DNA from: Syntrophomonadaceae bacterium
GTDB taxonomy: Bacteria > Bacillota > Dethiobacteria > DTU022
DNA: 47,166 bases
Assembly: GCA_003553895.1 (NCBI GenBank)
Contig: PWFM01000050.1
Span: forward strand, 1 to 47,166
Direction: 5' to 3'
Translations under genes and position numbers: made by a program
Shown here: positions 24,017 through 32,024 of the stretch, in pieces
Layout: every line of letters begins with the position of its first letter
How positions within the stretch are numbered: the stretch's first letter is position 1
The notes under the pieces: generated by a model
The model's database searches: none
Told to the model about the DNA's origin: nothing
The model's input: only the letters and a program-made list of their open reading frames with translations

Positions 24017-25504
24017 TTGGAAAGAGCGGATAAAACTTTGCTTTTCCGGCTGTTGATAGTTTTTGTGGTCATACTGATCGGGACCAATGCCGCTAATTAC
24101 CTGTTATTTTCCGGCCAGACTGATCCCGGACCGTCTGTCGATGAAGAGTCGAGAACAATTATCAGGTATGAACCGCGTGACCATGAACTTGAGGAAGAAA
24201 CAAAAATATTTTTTGAAGCCATGGATAAAATTACCAGAAATTATTTCTACCCCGTAGAAACCGATAAGCTGGTTGAAGGCGCTATTCGGGGGATGATCGA
24301 TATAATTGACGATCCCCAGGTCCGTTTTTTCGATCCCGATGAGCTGGAAGAATTCCTGCTCGATACCAGGGGTTCTTATGGCGGGGTTGGGATCCGTATT
24401 ATTGAAACCGGTGAAGATATTGTGGTATTTGAAGCTTTCCCCGATTCGCCAGCTGAAAGAAACGGCATTATGGCCGGTGATCGCCTCCTGGAAGCAGACG
24501 GGCAATCATTGACCGGGGAAGGAATAGACCGGGCCGTAGAGCTGTTAAGGGGCCCTGCTGATACAACTGTTGATGTGAAAATCCGCCGGCCGGGCGCTGA
24601 AGAACCGCTTGAGATGACCGTCAGAAGGGAAGAAATTCAAATTGTGACCGTGACCAGCGAAAGGCTGGATGACGGAGTTGGGTATATAGCTATTAACAGT
24701 TTTGACAGTAATACTTCCGGTGAATTTTTAGATCGCCTGGAACAATTTGAACGAGAAGGCCTGGACGCAGGTCTAATCCTCGATCTACGCAACAATTCCG
24801 GAGGTTTGGTCGATCAGGCTGTAAGCATAGCTAAAGAGATTGTTCCGGATGGAGAAATTGTCAGGCTGGTGGGGCGAGATGAGACACTGAGGACCGTTTA
24901 TAATTCCAGCGCCCCTAAAAAACCATATCCGATAGTGATATTAATTAACGAAGAAACAGCCAGTGCGGCGGAACTTTTAGCCGGGTCGATGCAGGACCGG
25001 GAAGCGGCGTTACTGGTTGGTCGGACTACTTTTGGAAAAGCCTCGGTCCAACAGTTGGAAGAACTGCCCGGTGAAAATGCAATTATGCTAACCGTTGCCA
25101 ATTATTTTACACCCTCGGGCCACAACATTGATGAGTACGGCATTGCTCCCGATTTTGATATAGAGATGCCGGAAATCCTTCATTATTATCGCTATTTCCA
25201 TCCGGGCCCTCTTGAGCTTGATGATTATGGGGTGGAAGTGGAGATGTTACAGGATATGTTGACCCAAATCGGCTATGAAGTTGAGAGCAGTGGTTACTTC
25301 GATGATGGGACCAGCCAGGCTTTGTCTGATTTTCAGGTCGATGTCGGGATTAGTCCCAGCGGCGAATTTGATGAATCTACATGGGTGGAATTGAGAGAAG
25401 CGCTTGATGTAGCTTCCCGGGAACAGGACAAGCAACTCAATTTCGGATTGGAACTACTCAATGATCCTGAGACCTGGATTGATGACGGGGGAACGGAGCA
25501 ATAG
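24017..25504 (+). CDS. S41-family C-terminal processing protease (CtpA/CtpB-like)
   Basis: The 495-residue product is an exported serine protease. In order it has an N-terminal membrane anchor (about residues 9-30), a PDZ domain beginning near GSYGGVGIRI, the S41 catalytic domain, and a C-terminal peptidoglycan-binding domain (about 415-470, GYFDDGTSQALSDFQ). The catalytic Ser is in NEETASAAELLAGS and the Lys in TTFGKASVQQLEE, a Ser-Lys dyad. TTG 24017 is preferred because GGGGGAG lies 6 bases upstream; an in-frame ATG at 23960 lacks a site and may precede the transcript start. It is immediately followed by the MinJ-like gene, as ctpB (yvjB) is by minJ (yvjD) in Bacillus. Confidence 0.9.
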   Translation: MERADKTLLFRLLIVFVVILIGTNAANYLLFSGQTDPGPSVDEESRTIIRYEPRDHELEEETKIFFEAMDKITRNYFYPVETDKLVEGAIRGMIDIIDDPQVRFFDPDELEEFLLDTRGSYGGVGIRIIETGEDIVVFEAFPDSPAERNGIMAGDRLLEADGQSLTGEGIDRAVELLRGPADTTVDVKIRRPGAEEPLEMTVRREEIQIVTVTSERLDDGVGYIAINSFDSNTSGEFLDRLEQFEREGLDAGLILDLRNNSGGLVDQAVSIAKEIVPDGEIVRLVGRDETLRTVYNSSAPKKPYPIVILINEETASAAELLAGSMQDREAALLVGRTTFGKASVQQLEELPGENAIMLTVANYFTPSGHNIDEYGIAPDFDIEMPEILHYYRYFHPGPLELDDYGVEVEMLQDMLTQIGYEVESSGYFDDGTSQALSDFQVDVGISPSGEFDESTWVELREALDVASREQDKQLNFGLELLNDPETWIDDGGTEQ

Positions 25505-26884
25505 ATGCAGCTTTTTTTGGAAATCAGCCAGATCTTTGTTACTACTTTCATGATTGCTCTGGTTATGCCTATATTTTGGATAGTGCTTTTCCTGGTTTAC
25601 CTCCAGTACAGACGACAGGCTGCAACCGAGGAAAAATTGTTTGGAAGAAGCATTAATCGGGTTGGCAAGCAGATGATCACGTCTGTCGGCCTGGGTATGG
25701 TCGGTGGTTTTGGGGCCAGCGCTATCCTGGTGTTCATGGGCCTATCCCTCGAACAAATCGGCCTCTATTTCATTTGGCCGGTGGCCCTGCTGCTGCTTTT
25801 GATCAATCCCCGCTACCTCTGTTTTTCTTATGCCGGGGGCATTGTGGCTTCCATGGTTTTGCTGTTCCGTTATGCTTTTCTGCCCCTTTTCCCAGCCCTG
25901 AGTGAAAATGTGGTTATCGAATCTTTGATGCGCATCCATATCCCGGCTCTGCTGGTTCTGATCGGATTGCTTCATCTGGCCGAAGCTCTTCTGATCTATT
26001 TTGGCGGCCACTGGGGAAGCAGTCCTATATACCTCAAGAGGGATAACGGTGAAGTAGTTGGGGCTTTTTCTCTGCAGCGCTTCTGGCCTCTCCCCCTGGT
26101 GGCTCTGCTGGTGACAGTTGTTGCCGAGCCGGAAATAGTTGGTGTTAATATGCCGGGGTGGTGGCCTATTCTTCAGCCGGCTTTCGAACCTGGTGTAGGC
26201 GAAAGTTTGCAGTTTATGATTGTCCCGGTTGCTGCCGGGCTCGGCTATGGTGACATGGTCCTTTCTTCGACCCCACGGGAAAGAACTGCTTTCTCTGCCA
26301 AATGGTTGGCCTTATACAGTATGGCCCTGCTTTTTGTTGCGGTGGGGGCGGAATATTTCCCCCCCCTGGTGCTGCCCGGGGTAGTTTTTGCCCCCCTGGG
26401 TCATGAGCTGTTAATATTATACGGAAAAAATAAAGAAGAAAACAGACCCCCCCGCTATCGTCAGTCCAGTCCTGGAGTGACGGTGATGATGGTCTTGCCC
26501 AATTCTCCAGCTTATGATGCCGGTCTTTGCCATGATGATATTATTCTAAAAGTCAACGGAGAACCGGTTGCTGATAATTGGGAACTACTGGAAAAAATTG
26601 AAGCCAGCTATTTTATGGTCCTCCTGGACGGGTCCAGGAATGATCAGCCCTTTTCTGTGATATTGAAAAAGCAAACCCAGGAAGGCGAATATGCCAACGG
26701 TACTTTTCAATCCCGCCAAGATTCTGTCCGCTCCCATTACTTCATCTTGCACCGCAGTGCGGCCCTGGGCTTTATCCCGGTTCCCGCTTCGGATTCGCCG
26801 GTCTACCTTGAAATGCGCAAGCCGGATCCTCTGGGAAGGCTTAAACGTTTGCGTAAAAAGGAGAAAAAGTTTAAAGTTTCCTAA
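25505..26884 (+). CDS. MinJ-like polytopic membrane protein with PDZ domain
   Basis: The 459-residue protein has about eight hydrophobic segments over residues 8-310 and a cytoplasmic C-terminal PDZ-like domain (about 320-395) with GVTVMMVLPNSPAYDAG followed by DDIILKVNGEPV. In Bacillus subtilis the equivalent gene after ctpB is minJ, which bridges DivIVA and MinD at poles and septa. Synteny and architecture support a MinJ-like assignment, but sequence identity was not measured. The ATG directly abuts the stop of the protease gene, so the two are translated from one message. No minC, minD or divIVA is in this window. Confidence 0.75.
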   Translation: MQLFLEISQIFVTTFMIALVMPIFWIVLFLVYLQYRRQAATEEKLFGRSINRVGKQMITSVGLGMVGGFGASAILVFMGLSLEQIGLYFIWPVALLLLLINPRYLCFSYAGGIVASMVLLFRYAFLPLFPALSENVVIESLMRIHIPALLVLIGLLHLAEALLIYFGGHWGSSPIYLKRDNGEVVGAFSLQRFWPLPLVALLVTVVAEPEIVGVNMPGWWPILQPAFEPGVGESLQFMIVPVAAGLGYGDMVLSSTPRERTAFSAKWLALYSMALLFVAVGAEYFPPLVLPGVVFAPLGHELLILYGKNKEENRPPRYRQSSPGVTVMMVLPNSPAYDAGLCHDDIILKVNGEPVADNWELLEKIEASYFMVLLDGSRNDQPFSVILKKQTQEGEYANGTFQSRQDSVRSHYFILHRSAALGFIPVPASDSPVYLEMRKPDPLGRLKRLRKKEKKFKVS

Positions 26885-26960
26885 CTCCCTTATTATACAA
26901 GTTAGTCCGCAGGCAATTTGCAATCGGAACAAATATTAATATAATTGAGAAGTAGCGGCC

Positions 26961-26997
26961 TGTTAACTATGTTATAATTGTTGTTGTTAACTATTAT
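26961..26997 (+). promoter_or_regulatory. uvrB upstream region: direct repeats and -10-like boxes
   Basis: TGTTAACTAT occurs at 26961-26970 and again at 26985-26994. TATAAT (26973-26978) and TATTAT (26992-26997) are possible -10 boxes, but no -35 box is well placed. I do not see a clear DinR/LexA box (CGAAC-N4-GTTCG type). The region probably contains the uvrB promoter. Confidence 0.45.
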
Positions 26998-27026
26998 AAA
27001 TAAGCTGCTGGACGAGAGGTGTTCAA

Positions 27027-29009
27027 ATGGCCGTTAGCAGTGGCTTTAAAATAAGATCGGAATACAAGCCCACCGGCGATCAACCGGAAGCAATAGAAAC
27101 CCTGGTGCAAGGTTTACACCGGGGTTCTCGTTACCAGACCCTACTAGGAGTAACCGGGTCAGGCAAAACTTTTACTATTGCCAATGTCATAGAAAAGGTT
27201 CAGCGACCGACCCTGGTCATGGCTCCTAACAAAATACTGGCTGCCCAGCTTTGCAGTGAGTTTAAAGAGCTATTTCCGGATAACGCTGTTGAATATTTTA
27301 TCAGCTATTATGATTATTACCAGCCGGAAGCCTATATTCCCCAGAGTGATACATATATCGAGAAAGATTCATCGATTAATGATGAGATAGATAAACTTCG
27401 TCATTCAGCAACCAGCGCCCTTTTGGAAAGGAATGACGTGGTCATTGTCGCTTCCGTCTCCTGTATCTACGGCCTGGGGTCGCCCCACGAATACAGGGAG
27501 CAGGTGCTTTCTCTTCGCCCAGGGGCCAGGTTGGGGCGAGAGGAAATAATTGACCGCCTGGTTGAAATACACTACCAGCGCAACGAAATCGATTTTCATC
27601 GCGGCACTTTCAGGGTCCGTGGGGACGTAATAGAAATAATACCTGCTTCTTTTTCGGAGGCGGCCATCCGGGTAGAACTCTTCGGTGATGAAATCGAAAG
27701 GCTCAGGGAAGTGGATCTGGTCAGTGGAAAAGTTATCGGGGATCGGGCCCATGCGGCTATTTTCCCGGCCACACACTATGTTACAGCTCCCGATCAGTTG
27801 CAGCGGGCTGTGGTTGATATCGAAATGGAGTTACAAGATCAACTGGCCAAATTTAAGCACGAAGGCAAGCTGCTTGAAGCCCAAAGGCTGGAACAGCGAA
27901 CCCTCTTCGATCTGGAGATGCTCCAGGAAATCGGGTTTTGCAGCGGTATTGAAAATTATTCCCGGCATCTTGATGGCAGGCCACCGGGCAGTCGTCCGGC
28001 CACACTGATGGACTACTTTCCACCTGACATGCTGGTGGTGATTGACGAATCGCACATTACCATTCCTCAGATTAACGGGATGTATAGAGGTGATTTGTCC
28101 CGAAAAAGCACCCTGGTTGAGCACGGTTTCAGGTTGCCTTCCGCCCTGGACAATAGGCCGCTTCGCTTTGAGGAATTTGAATCCCTGGTCAACCAGGCTG
28201 TCCTGGTATCGGCCACTCCCGGACCCTGGGAGCTTGAACACAGCAATGCTGTAGTCGAGCAAATAATCAGGCCCACCGGGCTACCCGATCCGATAGTAGA
28301 AGTCAGGTCGGCTGAAGGGCAGGTTGACGATCTTTACGGGGAGATCAGGACCAGGGCTGAAAAGGATCAGAGGGTCCTGGTTACGACCATGACCAAGCGC
28401 ATGGCCGAAGATCTGACCGAGTATTACCGCAATATGGGGTTACAGGTGCGCTACATGCACTCCGAGATCGATGCCCTGGAGCGGATGACCATCATCAGGG
28501 GCCTGAGGCTGGGGGAGTTTGATGTTTTGGTCGGTATAAACCTGCTTCGTGAAGGCCTGGACCTGCCCGAAGTAACCCTGGTGGCCATTTTGGATGCTGA
28601 TAAAGAAGGATTTCTTCGTTCCGATCGTTCCCTGATCCAGACTATCGGGCGCACGGCACGCAATATTGAGGGCAGGGTGATTATGTACGCCGAGGAAATA
28701 ACCCCCTCTATGAAACGTGCCATCGATGAAACGGAACGACGGCGCCAGAAGCAGCTGGATTATAACGAACAATACAATATTACACCGCAGAGCATTATAA
28801 AACCGATTAGGGCCGTGATCGAGGCCACGGCGGTGGCAGAAGAAACAGAAGGCTATGACGTGGATGATCTTAGAAAAATAGACGAAGACAAACGCCGTAA
28901 AATGATCAAAGAATTGCGCAAAGAAATGAACCAGGCATCCAAGGAGCTGGCTTTTGAAAAAGCCGCCGAACTGCGGGACATGATTATCGAGCTTGAAAAG
29001 AAAGCTTGA
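27027..29009 (+). CDS. uvrB: Excinuclease ABC subunit UvrB
   Basis: UvrB is the damage-verifying helicase-like subunit of nucleotide excision repair. The 660-residue length is normal. Visible features: Walker A GVTGSGKTFT (41-50), the damage-clamping beta-hairpin region (YYDYYQPEAYIPQSDTY), motif II IDESH, the late helicase motif RSDRSLIQTIGRTARN, and the C-terminal UVR domain (about 622-657) that binds UvrC. ATG 27027 follows GAGAGGTG. It precedes uvrA and uvrC on the same strand, with a 25-bp repeat cluster in between. Confidence 0.97.
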   Translation: MAVSSGFKIRSEYKPTGDQPEAIETLVQGLHRGSRYQTLLGVTGSGKTFTIANVIEKVQRPTLVMAPNKILAAQLCSEFKELFPDNAVEYFISYYDYYQPEAYIPQSDTYIEKDSSINDEIDKLRHSATSALLERNDVVIVASVSCIYGLGSPHEYREQVLSLRPGARLGREEIIDRLVEIHYQRNEIDFHRGTFRVRGDVIEIIPASFSEAAIRVELFGDEIERLREVDLVSGKVIGDRAHAAIFPATHYVTAPDQLQRAVVDIEMELQDQLAKFKHEGKLLEAQRLEQRTLFDLEMLQEIGFCSGIENYSRHLDGRPPGSRPATLMDYFPPDMLVVIDESHITIPQINGMYRGDLSRKSTLVEHGFRLPSALDNRPLRFEEFESLVNQAVLVSATPGPWELEHSNAVVEQIIRPTGLPDPIVEVRSAEGQVDDLYGEIRTRAEKDQRVLVTTMTKRMAEDLTEYYRNMGLQVRYMHSEIDALERMTIIRGLRLGEFDVLVGINLLREGLDLPEVTLVAILDADKEGFLRSDRSLIQTIGRTARNIEGRVIMYAEEITPSMKRAIDETERRRQKQLDYNEQYNITPQSIIKPIRAVIEATAVAEETEGYDVDDLRKIDEDKRRKMIKELRKEMNQASKELAFEKAAELRDMIIELEKKA

Positions 29010-29023
29010 TAATGTCAAAGGTA

Positions 29024-29133
29024 TGTCAAAGGGACGGTTCTTATGACATAAATCAAAAAATAAATGTCAAAAGAACCGTCCCCATGACACCATAACATGA
29101 AAAATAAATGTCAAAAGAACCGTCCCTTTGACA
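29024..29133. repeat. Three copies of a 25-bp TGTCA...TGACA repeat
   Basis: Copy A spans 29024-29048, copy B 29065-29089 and copy C 29109-29133. Copies B and C are in the same orientation (TGTCAAAAGAACCGTCCC then TTTGACA or CATGACA). Copy A is inverted and its reverse complement differs from C at one base, so A and C can form a 25-bp stem with B in the loop. A partial copy (AATGTCAAAGG) sits at 29011-29021. Each copy has palindromic ends. They lie between uvrB and uvrA, and no ORF overlaps them. Confidence 0.85.
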
Positions 29134-29171
29134 TGGGTATGATGAGCGAATAGATAAATGAGGTGACTGTT

Positions 29172-32006
29172 TTGTCAGCTGGAGAAATAATTATTCGCGG
29201 GGCGCGAGAGCATAACCTGAAAAATATCGACCTGGAATTGCCCCGCAATAAATTTATAGTATTTACCGGGCTCAGTGGCTCAGGCAAGTCTTCCCTGGCT
29301 TTTGATACCATCTATGCAGAAGGCCAGCGGCGCTATGTAGAATCGCTTTCCGCTTATGCCCGTCAGTTTCTGGGCCAGATGGAAAAGCCGGATGTCGATC
29401 AGATCGAAGGACTTTCACCGGCCATTTCTATCGACCAGAAAACAACTTCTCGTAATCCGCGTTCTACGGTGGGCACGGTTACTGAGATTTATGATTATAT
29501 CAGGTTGTTGTTTGCTCGTATTGGCAATCCTCACTGCCCAACCTGCCAGAAACCGATTAGTCAGCAAACCGTGCAGCAGATTGTGGATCAGGTGGCATCG
29601 TTGCCTGAAGGAACACGGGTCCAGGTCCTGGCGCCACTGGTCAGGGGGCGCAAAGGTGAATATACGCGCTTATTTGATGAAATGGCCCGCAAAGGTTATG
29701 TGCGGGTCCGGGTTGACGGCGAAGTCAGGGAGTTAGAAGAAGAAATCCGCCTGGACAAACAAAAAAAGCACAATATTGAGGTTGTTGTCGATCGGTTAAT
29801 TATCAGGGAAGGGATCCAATCCCGCCTGGCCGATTCGCTGGAAAATGCCCTTAAACTAAGCGAGGGGCTGGTCCTGGTCCAGCAAGTAGATGGGGAGGAA
29901 CAACTTTTTAGCGAGAATTTTGCCTGTGCCGAATGCGGTTTCAGCTTTGAAGAAATCAGTCCTCGCATTTTTTCCTTCAACAGTCCTTATGGAGCCTGTG
30001 CAAAATGCAGCGGCCTTGGAAGCAAGGCGGAGTTTTCTCCCGATCTGGTTATCCCTTATCCGGAGCTGTCCCTTCGGGAAGGGGCTGTTCACGCCTGGTC
30101 GGGCCAAAACTATTACCAGCAGTTTCTGGAAGCTGCGGCCAGGGCCTATGATGTTGATATGGACAAACCTTTCAAAGATCTTTCACCAGATCAGCAGGAT
30201 AAGATCCTGTACGGTTCGTCTGATAAAATAAATTTCCGCTATGTTAACATGTTTAAAAGGGTCCGGAATTATAAAAAAGTATTTCCCGGAGTGCTTAAAC
30301 TGCTGGAGCGGCGTTATGCTAATACCTCCTCAGAGGATATGAGAGACGAAATGGAGCGGTTCATGCAAATCAGGCCTTGTCCGGCCTGTGAAGGTCGGAG
30401 GTTGAAGCCTTCCAGCCTGGCTGTCCTGCTTGGCGGCTACAACATTGCCGAAATATCGTCCCTGACCGTTGAGCAGACGGCGGAATTTTTTGCTCAGCTG
30501 CAGCTTACGGCTCGGGAGGAATACATTGCCCGCCAGGTTCTTAAAGAAATTGGGGAACGGTTGCAATTCCTAAGTCACGTGGGTCTGCAGTACCTGACCC
30601 TGGATCGGGCCGCATCTACTCTTTCCGGAGGGGAGGCCCAGCGGATCAGGTTGGCCACCCAGATTGGTTCCGGTTTGACAGGAGTGATCTATATCCTGGA
30701 TGAGCCCTCTATAGGTCTCCACCAAAGGGATATTGCTCGTTTGAATGCTACATTAAAAAAATTGCGCGACCTGGGTAACACCGTCCTGGTAGTGGAGCAC
30801 GACGAAGAGACGATGCGCAGCGCCGATCACATTGTCGACATCGGGCCGGGGGCAGGCGCTGCAGGCGGGAAAATTGTGGCCCAGGGCAGCCTGGAAGAGA
30901 TAACGGGGGTTCCCGGGTCAATTACCGGAGATTATTTGGCCGGTCGGCGAGAGGTGGCTGTTCCGGAACAAAGGCGGATTGCCAACGAACGCTGGCTCTG
31001 GGTCCGCGGCGCCGAAGAGCATAATCTGAAAAATATCGATGTAGGAATTCCCCTGGGGATGTTCAACTGTGTGGCCGGGGTATCCGGTTCGGGCAAAAGC
31101 ACCCTGATTAACGAAATCTTAGCCCGAAGTCTTTCCCGGAAACTGCACCGATCCAGGGAACAGGCCGGCCGGCATAAGGGGCTGGAAGGTGTGGAACACC
31201 TGGACAAGGTTATTGTTATTGACCAATCCCCCATCGGCCGGACCCCGCGTTCCAACCCGGCTACCTATACCGGCCTTTTTGACGGGATCAGGGAGTTGTT
31301 TGCCAAAACCCAGGAATCCCGCCGCCGCGGTTATAAACCGGGAAGATTCAGTTTTAATGTCAAGGGGGGGCGCTGCGAAGCCTGCCGTGGTGATGGTATC
31401 TTGAGGATAGAAATGCACTTCTTGCCCGATGTATATGTTCCCTGTGAAGTTTGCCGCGGTAAGCGCTACAACCGTGAGACTCTGGAGGTCCGCTACAAAG
31501 AAAAAAATATTGCTGATGTGCTCGATATGACAGTTGAGGAGGCCCTCGAATTTTTCTCGGCCATTCCCAAAGTCCAGCGTAAAATGCAGCTTCTTTACGA
31601 TGTTGGCCTGGGTTATATCAGGCTGGGCCAACCGGCAACCACCCTTTCAGGAGGAGAAGCCCAGCGGGTCAAACTGGCCACAGAGCTTTCGCGACGTAGC
31701 AATGGGCGCAGCCTTTATATTCTTGATGAACCGACCACCGGCCTCCACCTTGATGATATCAGCAAGCTTTTGCACATTCTGGACCGCCTGGTTGACGGCG
31801 GTAATACGGTAGTGGTAATTGAACACAACTTGGAAGTGCTCAAGAGGGCCGATTATATTGTCGACCTGGGCCCGGAAGGTGGAGACAAGGGCGGTTGGGT
31901 AGTAGCCGCCGGTTCTCCGGAAGAAGTGGCCGCCTGCGAGGAATCCTATACAGGAAGATGGCTGGCCGGTGTCCTGCCGCGGTCTCGGAAGGCAGCCGAA
32001 ACTTGA
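29172..32006 (+). CDS. uvrA: Excinuclease ABC subunit UvrA
   Basis: UvrA is the damage-recognition ATPase. The 944-residue protein has two ABC modules: Walker A GLSGSGKSSLAFDT and later GVSGSGKSTL, signatures LSGGEAQRIRLA and LSGGEAQRVKLA, and Walker B ILDEPSIGLH and ILDEPTTGLH. Zinc-finger cysteines are seen in CAECGFSF...CAKCSG and CEACRGDG...CEVCRGKR. TTG 29172 is preferred because AGGTGA lies 5 bases upstream and it gives the usual MSAGEIIIRGAREHNL beginning; a GTG at 29163 is within that ribosome binding site. It is followed 18 bases later by uvrC. Confidence 0.97.
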   Translation: MSAGEIIIRGAREHNLKNIDLELPRNKFIVFTGLSGSGKSSLAFDTIYAEGQRRYVESLSAYARQFLGQMEKPDVDQIEGLSPAISIDQKTTSRNPRSTVGTVTEIYDYIRLLFARIGNPHCPTCQKPISQQTVQQIVDQVASLPEGTRVQVLAPLVRGRKGEYTRLFDEMARKGYVRVRVDGEVRELEEEIRLDKQKKHNIEVVVDRLIIREGIQSRLADSLENALKLSEGLVLVQQVDGEEQLFSENFACAECGFSFEEISPRIFSFNSPYGACAKCSGLGSKAEFSPDLVIPYPELSLREGAVHAWSGQNYYQQFLEAAARAYDVDMDKPFKDLSPDQQDKILYGSSDKINFRYVNMFKRVRNYKKVFPGVLKLLERRYANTSSEDMRDEMERFMQIRPCPACEGRRLKPSSLAVLLGGYNIAEISSLTVEQTAEFFAQLQLTAREEYIARQVLKEIGERLQFLSHVGLQYLTLDRAASTLSGGEAQRIRLATQIGSGLTGVIYILDEPSIGLHQRDIARLNATLKKLRDLGNTVLVVEHDEETMRSADHIVDIGPGAGAAGGKIVAQGSLEEITGVPGSITGDYLAGRREVAVPEQRRIANERWLWVRGAEEHNLKNIDVGIPLGMFNCVAGVSGSGKSTLINEILARSLSRKLHRSREQAGRHKGLEGVEHLDKVIVIDQSPIGRTPRSNPATYTGLFDGIRELFAKTQESRRRGYKPGRFSFNVKGGRCEACRGDGILRIEMHFLPDVYVPCEVCRGKRYNRETLEVRYKEKNIADVLDMTVEEALEFFSAIPKVQRKMQLLYDVGLGYIRLGQPATTLSGGEAQRVKLATELSRRSNGRSLYILDEPTTGLHLDDISKLLHILDRLVDGGNTVVVIEHNLEVLKRADYIVDLGPEGGDKGGWVVAAGSPEEVAACEESYTGRWLAGVLPRSRKAAET

Positions 32007-32024
32007 ATGATGGAGAGTTAGAGC

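Noticed and set aside
26933..26956. Possible SOS box (GGAAC-like) upstream of uvrB
   Set aside because: The second half-site does not match GTTC or a close variant, so a LexA/DinR site cannot be supported.
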